This document shows positions 21,306 through 29,778 of a stretch of DNA of 64,000 bases, one piece after another. Under the pieces are notes generated by a model. That model saw only the letters and a list, made by a program, of their open reading frames with translations. It did not search any database and had not been told where the DNA came from. Source of the stretch: Komagataeibacter rhaeticus (lineage in GTDB: Bacteria; Pseudomonadota; Alphaproteobacteria; Acetobacterales; Acetobacteraceae); contig NZ_NKTZ01000002.1 of the NCBI RefSeq assembly GCF_003207855.1, forward strand, positions 1-64,000, given 5' to 3'. Positions within the stretch are counted from its first letter, which is position 1; every line of letters begins with the position of its first letter. Position numbers and translations under genes: made by a program.

Positions 21306-22985
21306 ATGCTGGATCATTCCAAAATGATTTTTTCAGATTTTTTTTACAATAAAAAAATAAGATTTACAGTGTTGATGTTATTAATTATTTTTTCAATTTG
21401 TATCGAAAATAAAAAATATATTGAACTTTTTTTATATTCTTTTGAGTTTATAGTTATCCTGTCAATTTGCGCTCTATTTGGATCATCCTACAGGATGATA
21501 GAAATTTTTATGCGTTTATTTTATGGATTCATACTAGCTGTCCAGTTATCCTCCATTTCAATATCAGGCAATGTACTTTCCCCCCTTGCACTTGAAAATT
21601 TGGGACATCCAGCCGTTATCGGCAGCCTCAATATGCTCTGGGCCAGCATTATAGAAATCGGTTCCGTTCTTATTGTATTTCTATCTGGTATAAATTTTAG
21701 TTTTTACAGTGCCTTAATATCCATACCAATCCTGCTTGGAATAAAACATTCTTCTTCTTATGAATTTTTCAAGCCAATCGTTTCAGTTACGGAAGAAAGA
21801 CTGTTTGTATGGAATATGCTCAAAAATCAAAAAATGGAAGTAAAAAAATTACAGCACGATTTTATATATTATCCAGAAAAAAACAGTAATCCTATAGAAC
21901 GAAAACATTACAACGTAATCGTAATATTCACGGAAGGTACATCCCTTTCCGTCATCTCTCCAGAGCTTACCCCCAACATATGGGGATTGATGCATAATTC
22001 TTTACATTATACCGGATATTTCAATCATACCGCAGCGACATTCCGGGGGTTACGTGGGCAGAACGCATCGTTCTACCAGATGACGGGTGGCTATACCGAA
22101 AGCAGCATGGGGCTGGGACAGATTTCCCATAAAGAAATATTGGATAAAATGAAATCTGGAAAATCAATTACAACATTGCCAGAAATATTCCAGGAAAATG
22201 GATATAATACATTTTTCCAGCTACCCTGCTCCATTAATGACAATCTGTCCCAGATGATGTCCACGATGGACTTCAATCATTTATTTACCATGGAAGACAT
22301 CAACGCCACTGCCCGTACAAAATGGCCCGTGCCACCGGGAATGGCGGTTAAATGGCTGACAAATAATGATCTGACCGATGGCGATTCATACAGGCTGTTA
22401 TGGAAAAACATCCAGACGCTTCATGAACAGGCCAGACCTTTCTACTATGGCATCTATACGGTCGGCACGCATGTTGGCCTGGACAGTCCCGAATTCAGAT
22501 ACAAGGACGGGAAGAACCCCTATCTGAACAAATTCTACAACATGGACCGTCAATTTGGTGAATTCCTGCAACATTTCAATAACAGTCCCGTTTCCGATGA
22601 TACGATCCTGATCTTCACCGCAGACCACGCAACCTACCCGGACCCGAATTTCCTTAATACATTCAATCTGAAAGACAGGTATTTTGTAGATCAGGTGCCG
22701 CTCATCATTTACAAAAAGAACTCGACGGGCGACCTCCAGATTGATGCCAACGGGAAGAACAGCCTTGATATCGCGCCAACGATCATGGATCTTGTCGGCA
22801 TCCGGAATTTCAGGACGATATTTCTGGGCTGCTCCCTTTTCGATACGATATGTCACTCGGATTTCGACCATCTGTCGGCACTGGGGCTGGAATATTACAC
22901 GACGGATCGGAACGTGGTGACACCTGTCAAACTACCCGGTAACAGGCAGTCCATTGTTCAGGACATCCAGGCTTATGGCGGCTGA
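21306..22985 (+). CDS. Membrane-anchored sulfatase-fold transferase (LtaS/OpgB-like), AT-rich
   Basis: A 559-residue protein with about five N-terminal membrane helices and a large extracytoplasmic alkaline phosphatase/sulfatase-type domain. Domain features are NVIVIFTEGTS (first metal-binding strand), a likely nucleophile Thr in HTAATFRGLRGQ, TVGTHVGLDS, and the metal site ILIFTADHATYPD. This arrangement is seen in enzymes that move phosphoglycerol or phosphoethanolamine onto polymers or lipids (LtaS, OpgB, EptA classes). The substrate is unknown. Codon use is very A/T-rich, about a quarter GC in the first few hundred bases and near half at the 3' end, unlike every neighbour. This suggests horizontal transfer. 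Alternative start: the ATG nine codons in (MIFSDFF). Confidence 0.78.
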   Translation: MLDHSKMIFSDFFYNKKIRFTVLMLLIIFSICIENKKYIELFLYSFEFIVILSICALFGSSYRMIEIFMRLFYGFILAVQLSSISISGNVLSPLALENLGHPAVIGSLNMLWASIIEIGSVLIVFLSGINFSFYSALISIPILLGIKHSSSYEFFKPIVSVTEERLFVWNMLKNQKMEVKKLQHDFIYYPEKNSNPIERKHYNVIVIFTEGTSLSVISPELTPNIWGLMHNSLHYTGYFNHTAATFRGLRGQNASFYQMTGGYTESSMGLGQISHKEILDKMKSGKSITTLPEIFQENGYNTFFQLPCSINDNLSQMMSTMDFNHLFTMEDINATARTKWPVPPGMAVKWLTNNDLTDGDSYRLLWKNIQTLHEQARPFYYGIYTVGTHVGLDSPEFRYKDGKNPYLNKFYNMDRQFGEFLQHFNNSPVSDDTILIFTADHATYPDPNFLNTFNLKDRYFVDQVPLIIYKKNSTGDLQIDANGKNSLDIAPTIMDLVGIRNFRTIFLGCSLFDTICHSDFDHLSALGLEYYTTDRNVVTPVKLPGNRQSIVQDIQAYGG

Positions 22986-23109
22986 CAGGCTACCATCCGT
23001 TGCAGGCGGATGGCCAGAACATGGGCGTTGCGCCGACCCGGCCGGCATGGCGGCGTGATCCTGCCACCACCACTATTTTTTGCCATGCCCGCGCAACATG
23101 ATGGCGGCT

Positions 23110-24012
23110 TCAGTGCAGGTGAAACGTGACGGGCAGCAGAACATGCATGCCTGCCAGCGTGCTGGCGCTTCCCGTGCAACTGATGTTGCGGGCAGCGGCA
23201 AGCGCCGTGCTGTCAAGATCATCGTAGCCGGTGCTGCTGTGCAGGCTGGCCTGCCGTACCTGACCCTGCGCCCCCAGGGTCACGTCAACCAGGGCACTGC
23301 CTTCCTCATGCAGGTGCCGGGCCATTGCCGGGTACCGCCATGCGGGGGGCGTGCAGCGTGGCTTTGACGGGACGGCCGGGGCTGCCGCGGCAGATGCCCC
23401 CTGCGCCACCGCGCCGGAGGGACCCGCCACGGCCGGGGCGCCAGCACCAGGAACAGCCTGTGCCGCGACGGCGGATGAGCGGACCGATGGGGGCAGGACA
23501 TGCCTTTGCATGGGTGCGGGAACCGGAGGCTTCTGGTCTTTTACCTCCATGCGTGCGGCAGGGACCCGCACGGCAGGCGACGGGGAAGCCGGAGGCTGTG
23601 GCGCAGGCGTAGGCGCAGGCGCAGGCGCAGGCGCAGGCGTAGGCGTAGGCGTAGGCGTAGGCGTAGGCGTAGGCGTAGGCGTAGGCGTAGGCGTAGGCGT
23701 AGGCGTAGGCGTAGGCGTAGGCGTAGGCGTAGGCGTTTCGGGCGGGGGTGCAACCACCGGCCGGTCAAAAAAGACCTGGATGCCGGTTTTTTCGCCCGGT
23801 GGCGCGGGCAGTGGCGCATGGCCGGGCAGCAGCCATGCGGCGACCACACCATGACCCAGCACGGCCAGCAGTACCGCCCACCCCACGGCCAGCCGGGCCG
23901 TGCCCCGACGTGTGCCTGTGGCATGGTCCACAAGCAGCCTGCCTGCCATCCTGTCTTGCTGTTGCGTCACGGTTTCATCCACTACGGGCGGCGGGGCGGG
24001 CAGTCTTGTCAT
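23110..24012 (-). CDS. tonB: TonB-type energy transducer with long Thr-Pro array
   Basis: TonB couples the inner-membrane proton gradient to outer-membrane receptors. From the ATG at 24,012 the product is 300 residues: a cytoplasmic tail, one membrane helix at about residues 41-62 (LAVGWAVLLAVLGHGVVAAW), a Pro-rich spacer that is an almost pure Thr-Pro/Ala-Pro array, a second Ala/Pro linker, and a C-terminal TonB domain (WRYPAMARHLHEEGSALVDV, ending VTFHLH). The open frame extends 11 codons further upstream. ExbB and ExbD are not nearby. It is divergent from the DUF2946-like gene and copper receptor, which suggests it serves that receptor. Confidence 0.88.
   Translation of the reverse strand: MTRLPAPPPVVDETVTQQQDRMAGRLLVDHATGTRRGTARLAVGWAVLLAVLGHGVVAAWLLPGHAPLPAPPGEKTGIQVFFDRPVVAPPPETPTPTPTPTPTPTPTPTPTPTPTPTPTPTPTPTPAPAPAPAPTPAPQPPASPSPAVRVPAARMEVKDQKPPVPAPMQRHVLPPSVRSSAVAAQAVPGAGAPAVAGPSGAVAQGASAAAAPAVPSKPRCTPPAWRYPAMARHLHEEGSALVDVTLGAQGQVRQASLHSSTGYDDLDSTALAAARNISCTGSASTLAGMHVLLPVTFHLH
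23601..23738 (+). repeat. Hexanucleotide array (GCGTAG/GCGCAG) inside tonB
   Basis: Twenty-three consecutive six-base units. The core, 23,637-23,732, is 16 perfect copies of GCGTAG; the left flank is GCGCAG units with one GCGTAG, and the last unit is GCGTTT. On the coding strand the units spell Thr-Pro and Ala-Pro. Because the unit is six bases, slippage changes spacer length by two residues without a frameshift. Confidence 0.97.
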
Positions 24013-24090
24013 TTGACAAAACGGGGCGCACCCCTGACAACACACACCTGTTACCGTCTTATCTTACAACCGGAAAGTACCAGTTCAATC

Positions 24091-24558
24091 ATGGGCCACG
24101 CCCGCCACCCCTTCATGCAGGACATGCCTGTGATCCGCTGGATCATGGTGCTGTGCGCGTGCATGGGGCTGTGGGGGCAACTGCTGATCGAAAGCCGCAG
24201 CCTGCCGGGGGAACTGCCCCGCGGCACCATCATGCGGCTGACGGGAATCGATATCGCCCCCGTCAGGCACACAACCGCCATGCCCGCCATGGACATGGGT
24301 CCCGCCCATCATGCCATGACGGGCGCGATGGCCGCCCACCCGCATGCGCCCATGCCCCATACCGGGCATGACCATGCCGAAGGCTGCCCGCTCTGCCCGC
24401 TTCTGCACCTGCCCACCCTTGCGCTGGCCATGGCGCCTTTCCTGCCCCTGCCCCCCGTGGCCTGGGCCCATGCACGCCATGAGCCACGCCAGCCCCGTGC
24501 GCCCCCCACCGCCCCGCTGGGGCTGCCCCCGTCACGCGGGCCACCTTCCGTTTCCTGA
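24091..24558 (+). CDS. DUF2946-like His/Met-rich exported or membrane protein
   Basis: A 155-residue product with one N-terminal hydrophobic segment (WIMVLCACMGLWGQLLIE), a central region dense in His and Met (AMPAMDMGPAHHAMTGAMAA, then HPHAPMPHTGHDH), the motif CPLCPLLH, and a second hydrophobic stretch before a Pro-rich tail. DUF2946-family genes with a Cys-x-x-Cys and metal-binding residues commonly precede TonB-dependent copper receptors, and here the receptor follows 68 bases downstream. I infer copper binding or handling in the envelope. The open frame runs much further upstream, but that part is an Arg-run produced by the tonB hexamer array and is not real. Confidence 0.72.
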   Translation: MGHARHPFMQDMPVIRWIMVLCACMGLWGQLLIESRSLPGELPRGTIMRLTGIDIAPVRHTTAMPAMDMGPAHHAMTGAMAAHPHAPMPHTGHDHAEGCPLCPLLHLPTLALAMAPFLPLPPVAWAHARHEPRQPRAPPTAPLGLPPSRGPPSVS

Positions 24559-24626
24559 ACCCCGTCATGCGCTGTCGCATGCCCGCATGGGCATGCGCGT
24601 TCCGTTTTCCGTTCAGGACATGAAAA

Positions 24627-26786
24627 GTGACTTTCATCAAAAAAACGCCCACGCCCCTGGCCGTGGTGGCGGGTGGCTGGCTGCTGGCCGGCAGCCTGCA
24701 TCCGCTTGCCGCCCATGCCGAGACCACCGTAACCCTGCCCGGCCTGTCGATCGAGGACACGGCCGAGGACACCCCGATGGGCGAACGCCCGCTTTCGGCC
24801 AGCAGCCCTTCCACCATCGACCGCACGAGCGCCCGCCTGAGCAGCCCGGATGCGGCCAGCCTGTTCCGCAACCAGCCCGGTGTCAGCACCTATGCCGCAG
24901 GCGGCCTGGCCGCGCTGCCGGTGCTCAACGGCATGGCGGATGACCGGGTGGCCACCGTGGTCGATGGCGTGCGCATTGCCTCGGGCTGCCCCAACCATAT
25001 GAACCCCGCCCTGTCCTTCATCGACCCGGACAGCGTCGATACCGCCACCGCCATCGCCGGCATCACGCCGGTCAGCATGGGCGGTGACAGCACCGGCGGC
25101 ACCGTGGATGTGGAACGCCGCGACCCGCAATTTGCAAAACACGGCAGGATACTGGTCACCGGCCATGTGACCGGCACCTATCGCAGCAATGGCGGCGGCT
25201 ATGGCGCGTCAGGCAGCCTTACGGTGGCGAACGACATGTTCAGCCTGCGCTACAATGCCTCCTACGCGCAGGCGGGCGACTATAGCGGCGGGGGCGATGC
25301 GGGCACGGTCCGCTCGACCAGTTACCTGACCTACAACCATGCCGTGACCTTTGGCATGCACAAGGACAACCACCTGCTGGCCCTGACCTTCGGCCAGCAG
25401 GACACACCGCATGAAGGCTTCGCCAACCAGTATATGGACATGACCAACAACCGCTCCACCTTCGTGAACGGCAAGTATGTCGGCACCTTCGACTGGGGCA
25501 CACTGGAAGCGCGCGGCTACTGGCAGCGCGAGGACCATGCCATGGACTTCCTGCCCGACCGGCAGAAGACCACCCACATGCCCATGAACACCAATGCCCG
25601 CATGGCCGGCTACAGCCTGAAGGCCACGATCCCGCTGGGGGAGAGACATACCCTGCGGCTGGGCAGTTCGTTTGACCATTCCGGCCTGAATGACTGGTGG
25701 CCGCCGGTTGCGGGCAGCATGATGATGGGGCCGGACACCTATCACAGCATCAATAACGGCCACCGTGACCGGCTGGGCCATTTTGTGGAATGGGAAGCGG
25801 CCTGGACCCCGCGCGTCTCCACGCTGCTGGGTTTCCGCAATGACCTGGTCATGATGAATACGGGGCCGGTATCAGGCTATTCCTCCACCCCGTCCATGAT
25901 GAGCAACGCCAACATTGCCGCCGCCAACGCCTTCAACGCCACCGACCGGGGGCGCACGGACGTGAACTTCGATGTCACGGCCCTGGTGCGCTGGAAGCCC
26001 CGGCGCGACCTGTCGATCGAGGGCGGTTACGCACGCAAGACCCGCTCCCCCAACCTGTATGAACGCTATGCATGGGGCCGCTCGGCCATGGTCAGCAGCA
26101 TGATCAACTGGTTTGGCGACGGGAATGGCTATGTGGGCAACCCGGACCTGAAGCCCGAGGTGGCCAATACCGCCTCCGTCACCGCGGACTGGCACGACCC
26201 CGATGGCGACAGGTGGGACCTGAAAATCCAGCCCTATTACACCTACACCCATAATTACGTGAACGCGCAGCGCCTGGCTGCCGCCAGCAACGGCTTCTAC
26301 ACGCTGGGCTTCGTCAACCACAACGCGCAGAGCTACGGCATCAACGGCTCGGGCAATTACCGGCTGTGGCAGAACACCCGTTTCGGACGCGGGGAAATCG
26401 TGGCCAACATCAACTGGGTGCGCGGTCAGGACCTGACCAATGGCGCGGCCCTGTACCACCAGATGCCCACCAACGGCAGCGTGGCCGTGCATGAGACGTG
26501 GCGGAACTGGACCGGCCGGGTGGAAATGACCTTCGTCAAGGCCAAGGACAGCGTGGACTGGGTGCGTAATGAACCCCGCACCCCCGGCTATGCCCTGCTG
26601 GGCCTGGGCGGGCAGTATCACTGGCGGTACATGACGCTGGATGCCAGCATCGACAACGTGCTGAACCAGAAATACGAACTGCCGCTGGGCGGCTGGTCGC
26701 TGGCAGATGACGCGGCCACCGGCACCCTGCGCGCCCTGCCGGGCATGGGGCGGTCGTTCAATGTAAGCCTTACGGCCAGTTTCTAG
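24627..26786 (+). CDS. TonB-dependent copper receptor (OprC/NosA-like)
   Basis: A 719-residue outer-membrane receptor. The signal peptide ends near AAHAE; a plug domain follows (LFRNQPGVSTYAAGGLAALP, RVATVVDGVRIASGCPNHMN), then a 22-strand-type barrel ending in an aromatic residue (SLTASF). The plug motif GCPNHMNP and many Met-rich patches (MDMTNN, HMPMNTNARM, GSMMMGP) are typical of the OprC/NosA copper receptors. The start is GTG at 24,627; an out-of-frame ATG lies just before it. It forms a putative operon with the DUF2946-like gene and is divergent from tonB. The substrate is inferred from family and context. Confidence 0.9.
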   Translation: MTFIKKTPTPLAVVAGGWLLAGSLHPLAAHAETTVTLPGLSIEDTAEDTPMGERPLSASSPSTIDRTSARLSSPDAASLFRNQPGVSTYAAGGLAALPVLNGMADDRVATVVDGVRIASGCPNHMNPALSFIDPDSVDTATAIAGITPVSMGGDSTGGTVDVERRDPQFAKHGRILVTGHVTGTYRSNGGGYGASGSLTVANDMFSLRYNASYAQAGDYSGGGDAGTVRSTSYLTYNHAVTFGMHKDNHLLALTFGQQDTPHEGFANQYMDMTNNRSTFVNGKYVGTFDWGTLEARGYWQREDHAMDFLPDRQKTTHMPMNTNARMAGYSLKATIPLGERHTLRLGSSFDHSGLNDWWPPVAGSMMMGPDTYHSINNGHRDRLGHFVEWEAAWTPRVSTLLGFRNDLVMMNTGPVSGYSSTPSMMSNANIAAANAFNATDRGRTDVNFDVTALVRWKPRRDLSIEGGYARKTRSPNLYERYAWGRSAMVSSMINWFGDGNGYVGNPDLKPEVANTASVTADWHDPDGDRWDLKIQPYYTYTHNYVNAQRLAAASNGFYTLGFVNHNAQSYGINGSGNYRLWQNTRFGRGEIVANINWVRGQDLTNGAALYHQMPTNGSVAVHETWRNWTGRVEMTFVKAKDSVDWVRNEPRTPGYALLGLGGQYHWRYMTLDASIDNVLNQKYELPLGGWSLADDAATGTLRALPGMGRSFNVSLTASF

Positions 26787-26831
26787 GAGAATATAAAAAA
26801 GCGGCCCGCGAAACGCGGCCGCAGGCAACCA

Positions 26832-26918
26832 AAGACGTTCTTGGTGAAGCTTTTTTCAAAAAGCTTCGGAAAACGCCGCCTTTTTGAAAAAAGGCGGCAC
26901 CCAAAAACTTTTATTGTT
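26832..26918. repeat. Two-hairpin repeat element, well-preserved copy
   Basis: Structure from left to right: GACGTTCTTGGTGAAG, stem-loop AAGCTTTTTTCAAAAAGCTT, spacer CGGAAAAC, stem-loop GCCGCCTTTTTGAAAA plus AAGGCGGC, then ACCCAAAAACTTTTATTGTT. The two outer arms are imperfect inverted repeats of each other (TTGGTG versus CACCCAA). It lies between the convergent receptor and flippase genes, so either strand could use it as a terminator. Confidence 0.88.
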
Positions 26919-26936
26919 CTCGCAACGGGGGGACGG

Positions 26937-28316
26937 TTACAGACCCGTCCCCTCCCGCGTGGAGCCAGGCACCACCACAGGCGCGGCATCATCATGGGGC
27001 GGCCTGCGGCCCGGGGCCACGCGGCGGAACCAGGCAATGACCGGGCGCAGGCAGATACACAGCATGATCAGCGCCGCCACGTCCGCCGCCGCCGCCGCCC
27101 CCTCCAGATGCCACGCCATGGTCATGCCGTAGACCAGCGGCAGGTAGGTCAGGGTCACGATGATGCGCCCCTTCAGCACCTGCGAGACCTGGCCGATCAC
27201 CGTCAGCAGCGGTTCCAGTGGCACGACGCCCAGCCCCAGTATCGCACTGCCCAGCATCAGCATGATCAGCGAGCGCCCGCCATGCCAGTGCACATGCAGC
27301 ATCCATGTCAGCAGCGTGTTGCCCAGCACCATCGCCACCCCCATGAGCAGGATGGAGAACCCCCCGATCATGAGGAACAGCTTGCGCACCACGCGCTTGA
27401 TTCCATACCAGTCCTGCTTTTCGCGCAGGCGGATCAGTTCGGGATAAAGGGCGGGCATCATAAGCTGGGCGGGCTTGGCAATCCCCTCGCCAATCTGGCG
27501 GGAGACGCGGTAGACGGCGGCATCCGCAGGCCCCAGCACGCCACCGACCAGCAGCGTGCCGAACTGGTTGAAGACCGAGCCCAGCAGGTGGTTGCAGCTG
27601 GTGGAAAGCGTGAAGCGCCAGATCCCCGGCGCATCGCCCGCGCGCAGCCGTGAAAACAGGCTGAAACCCGACGTCCCCCCCGAACGCCGGACCTGCATCC
27701 AGCCCAGCGCGGTGCTGCTGATGAACATGACAAGCTGGGTCAGGCTCCAGACCAGCAGGTAATAATCCAGCCCGAAATGGCAGAAAAAACCGATACCCGA
27801 CCCCACCGTGCGCACCAGCGCGCCCGACAGGTCGGTCAGCATGGTCAGCCAGAAGGAATTGCACAGCCGGAACACCCCGGCCGACCAGCTTGTGTTCATG
27901 AACGCGATGGTCAGCATGTACAGCATGGCCGCCCCCTGGTCCCCCACCGGCCAGCCCATATAGGTGCCGAACAGCGCCACCCCCACCGTGCCCACCAGCC
28001 AGCCCACGCCCCCGCTCAGGTAATCGGCCCGGATGCAGAACGCCAGCACGCGCGAGAACTCGGCCCGCCTGCCATTGGTGAAGGGATCGGTCCCGTAATG
28101 CAGCAGCGGCTGCCAGGACAGCAGATGCGTGGCGGCCGATACCGCCGCGGCAAACGTGGTGACCAGCATGAGCACGCCAAACTGCCGCAGCCCCAGCGCG
28201 CGCACCGCCCACGCCACATACACGAAGCTGCAGATGGCATTGGTCGCGCGCCCGGCAATCAGGAAGCCGGTATTGCCAAAGATACGCTTGAGCGCATCGC
28301 GTTCGTCAGTGGACAT
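26937..28316 (-). CDS. Polysaccharide flippase-like membrane protein (Wzx/MATE-like)
   Basis: A 459-residue protein with about 12-14 membrane helices, resembling lipopolysaccharide/exopolysaccharide flippases of the polysaccharide transporter family. Supporting segments are GNTGFLIAGRATNAICSFVY at the N-terminus with a following AVRALGLRQFGVLML (the usual first repeat), LLGSVFNQFGTLLVGGVLGP, the motif ADAAVYRVSRQIGEGIAKPA, and EPLLTVIGQVSQ near the C-terminus. It is likely to move a lipid-linked sugar across the inner membrane. The polymerase/ligase-like gene lies upstream on the same strand, but no glycosyltransferase gene is nearby. Confidence 0.78.
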   Translation of the reverse strand: MSTDERDALKRIFGNTGFLIAGRATNAICSFVYVAWAVRALGLRQFGVLMLVTTFAAAVSAATHLLSWQPLLHYGTDPFTNGRRAEFSRVLAFCIRADYLSGGVGWLVGTVGVALFGTYMGWPVGDQGAAMLYMLTIAFMNTSWSAGVFRLCNSFWLTMLTDLSGALVRTVGSGIGFFCHFGLDYYLLVWSLTQLVMFISSTALGWMQVRRSGGTSGFSLFSRLRAGDAPGIWRFTLSTSCNHLLGSVFNQFGTLLVGGVLGPADAAVYRVSRQIGEGIAKPAQLMMPALYPELIRLREKQDWYGIKRVVRKLFLMIGGFSILLMGVAMVLGNTLLTWMLHVHWHGGRSLIMLMLGSAILGLGVVPLEPLLTVIGQVSQVLKGRIIVTLTYLPLVYGMTMAWHLEGAAAAADVAALIMLCICLRPVIAWFRRVAPGRRPPHDDAAPVVVPGSTREGTGL

Positions 28317-28509
28317 GAACGGTCACGCGCACAAAACCCGCGCACGGGCCGGCCCCGGACACGTTTCCTTAGAACAACAGGCCAAAACGATAGCGCAGGC
28401 TCCCTTGCTGCAGACGTACCTGACCCGGCCCACGCGGCTTGCGCCCGCACTGTTCCGGTTCCATACGCCCCATGTCATGCGGCACCTTAGTGCGCCCCGG
28501 CGGCCGGTG

Positions 28510-29778
28510 CTAGTCCCTGCCGCGCATGAACTGCAATTGAGAGGCAACTGGCGCGGCCGCCAGCCCCCACCCGATGGCCATGAACATCCACCCCGCCGTG
28601 GGCTGTGTCAGCAGCGAACTGGTGGACTGGACCGGCCACAGCACCAGCGCCGCCGTAATGGCCAGCATCAGCCGGCACGGGTCATGCGCCCCCACCAGCC
28701 CGCGCCACATGGGAACCAGCAGGCACACGGCCAGCGCGGCAAACAGCCCCATCGCGGGCAGCCCCCCCATCGTGCCCATGAGCAGATAGAAATTGTGCGG
28801 GTGCAGGTTGCACCCCACGGCACCGCCATGCGGGCCTTCCGCCACCCCCAGCCCGGGCAGGCCATGGAAATAGGCCGGGTCCGGGCAGGCATGGCGGAAG
28901 CCGTCGAATCCCAGCCCCGACCATGGATGCCGCGCAATCATCACCCCGGCGCGGATGAACAGCATGCCATACGGGCTGTCGGCAAAGTCATGCAGGTGCG
29001 TGACAAGGTTGACGACCAGCTTGTCATAGGCCTGGGGCGCCAGCAGGGGCGACAGGGCAATGCCCCCCGCCCCCAGCACCCCGACCGCCAGCATGCCCGC
29101 CCGCAGCCGTGGCACCAGCAGGCCCACCACCCCCATGGCGGCCAGCATGTGCAAAAGCGGCATGCGCTGGGCCACCAGCACCATGGTCAGCACCAGCCCC
29201 AGCAGCAGGGCCGCCGCCTTGAGCCGTCCATACCCGCCCGCACGCCCCGACAGCGTGATCAGGTAGGGAAACAGCCCCGGCAGGGCGGTCATGACCAGCG
29301 CATGCCCCGCGCGTGGCGCCCATAGCGGCCCCAGCAGCGCACCATCCGCCCAGCGGCCATATCCCATGAAATTCCGCCCGCACAGATATTGCTGCCAGCA
29401 CCCCGCAACCAGCCACAGCGCTACCAGCCCATAGGCGCGCGCCAGGACCCGCCGTACTGCCGCACACGGCAGCACCCATGCCTGAAGGGCCGCGACAAAC
29501 ACGAAATACCGGCTGAAACCCGCGGCGTGCAGCACCCCGCGCGCGCCATCCGCAAGACCCGCGCACAGCACGATATCCCCCCACAGCAGGGCCGCCACCA
29601 GCACCCAGCCCTGCCACAGCCAGTTCCAGTGACGGCACAGCACGCAATGGATCACGAACAGGATGGCCACCGCCGTCATCACGATTTCCGCCGGGGCCAG
29701 CGCATAAAGCAGCAGGAGAGGCATGGGCAGCACAAGGCCGGTCGCAACCCGCAGCATCCACCACTCGACCTGCCGCAT
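28510..29778 (-). CDS. O-antigen ligase/polymerase (Wzy/WaaL-like) membrane protein
   Basis: A 422-residue polytopic protein from the ATG at 29,778. About eleven helices flank a large periplasmic loop containing RHPWSGLGFDGFRHACPDPA, followed by a His-rich stretch ending LHPHNFYLLMGTMGGLPAMG, which is the Wzy_C signature of O-antigen ligases and polymerases (the family pattern is H-x-H-N with an Arg before it). The enzyme would join or polymerise lipid-linked oligosaccharides at the periplasmic face. The open frame extends upstream to 29,901, with no membrane-protein character in the extra part. About 190 bases separate it from the flippase gene. Whether it is a ligase or polymerase cannot be decided. 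Confidence 0.75.
   Translation of the reverse strand: MRQVEWWMLRVATGLVLPMPLLLLYALAPAEIVMTAVAILFVIHCVLCRHWNWLWQGWVLVAALLWGDIVLCAGLADGARGVLHAAGFSRYFVFVAALQAWVLPCAAVRRVLARAYGLVALWLVAGCWQQYLCGRNFMGYGRWADGALLGPLWAPRAGHALVMTALPGLFPYLITLSGRAGGYGRLKAAALLLGLVLTMVLVAQRMPLLHMLAAMGVVGLLVPRLRAGMLAVGVLGAGGIALSPLLAPQAYDKLVVNLVTHLHDFADSPYGMLFIRAGVMIARHPWSGLGFDGFRHACPDPAYFHGLPGLGVAEGPHGGAVGCNLHPHNFYLLMGTMGGLPAMGLFAALAVCLLVPMWRGLVGAHDPCRLMLAITAALVLWPVQSTSSLLTQPTAGWMFMAIGWGLAAAPVASQLQFMRGRD

Noticed and set aside
20524-23000. Genomic island with att sites from tRNA-Arg
   Set aside because: No duplicate of the tRNA 3' end and no integrase were seen in the window, so only the composition supports transfer.
23601-23738. 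CRISPR-like array
   Set aside because: The units are six bases, contiguous and coding, with no spacers; it is a microsatellite in tonB.
23500-24090. Upstream extension of the DUF2946-like frame with a long Arg run
   Set aside because: The Arg run is the tonB hexamer array read on the wrong strand; the gene begins at the signal-like segment after 24,091.
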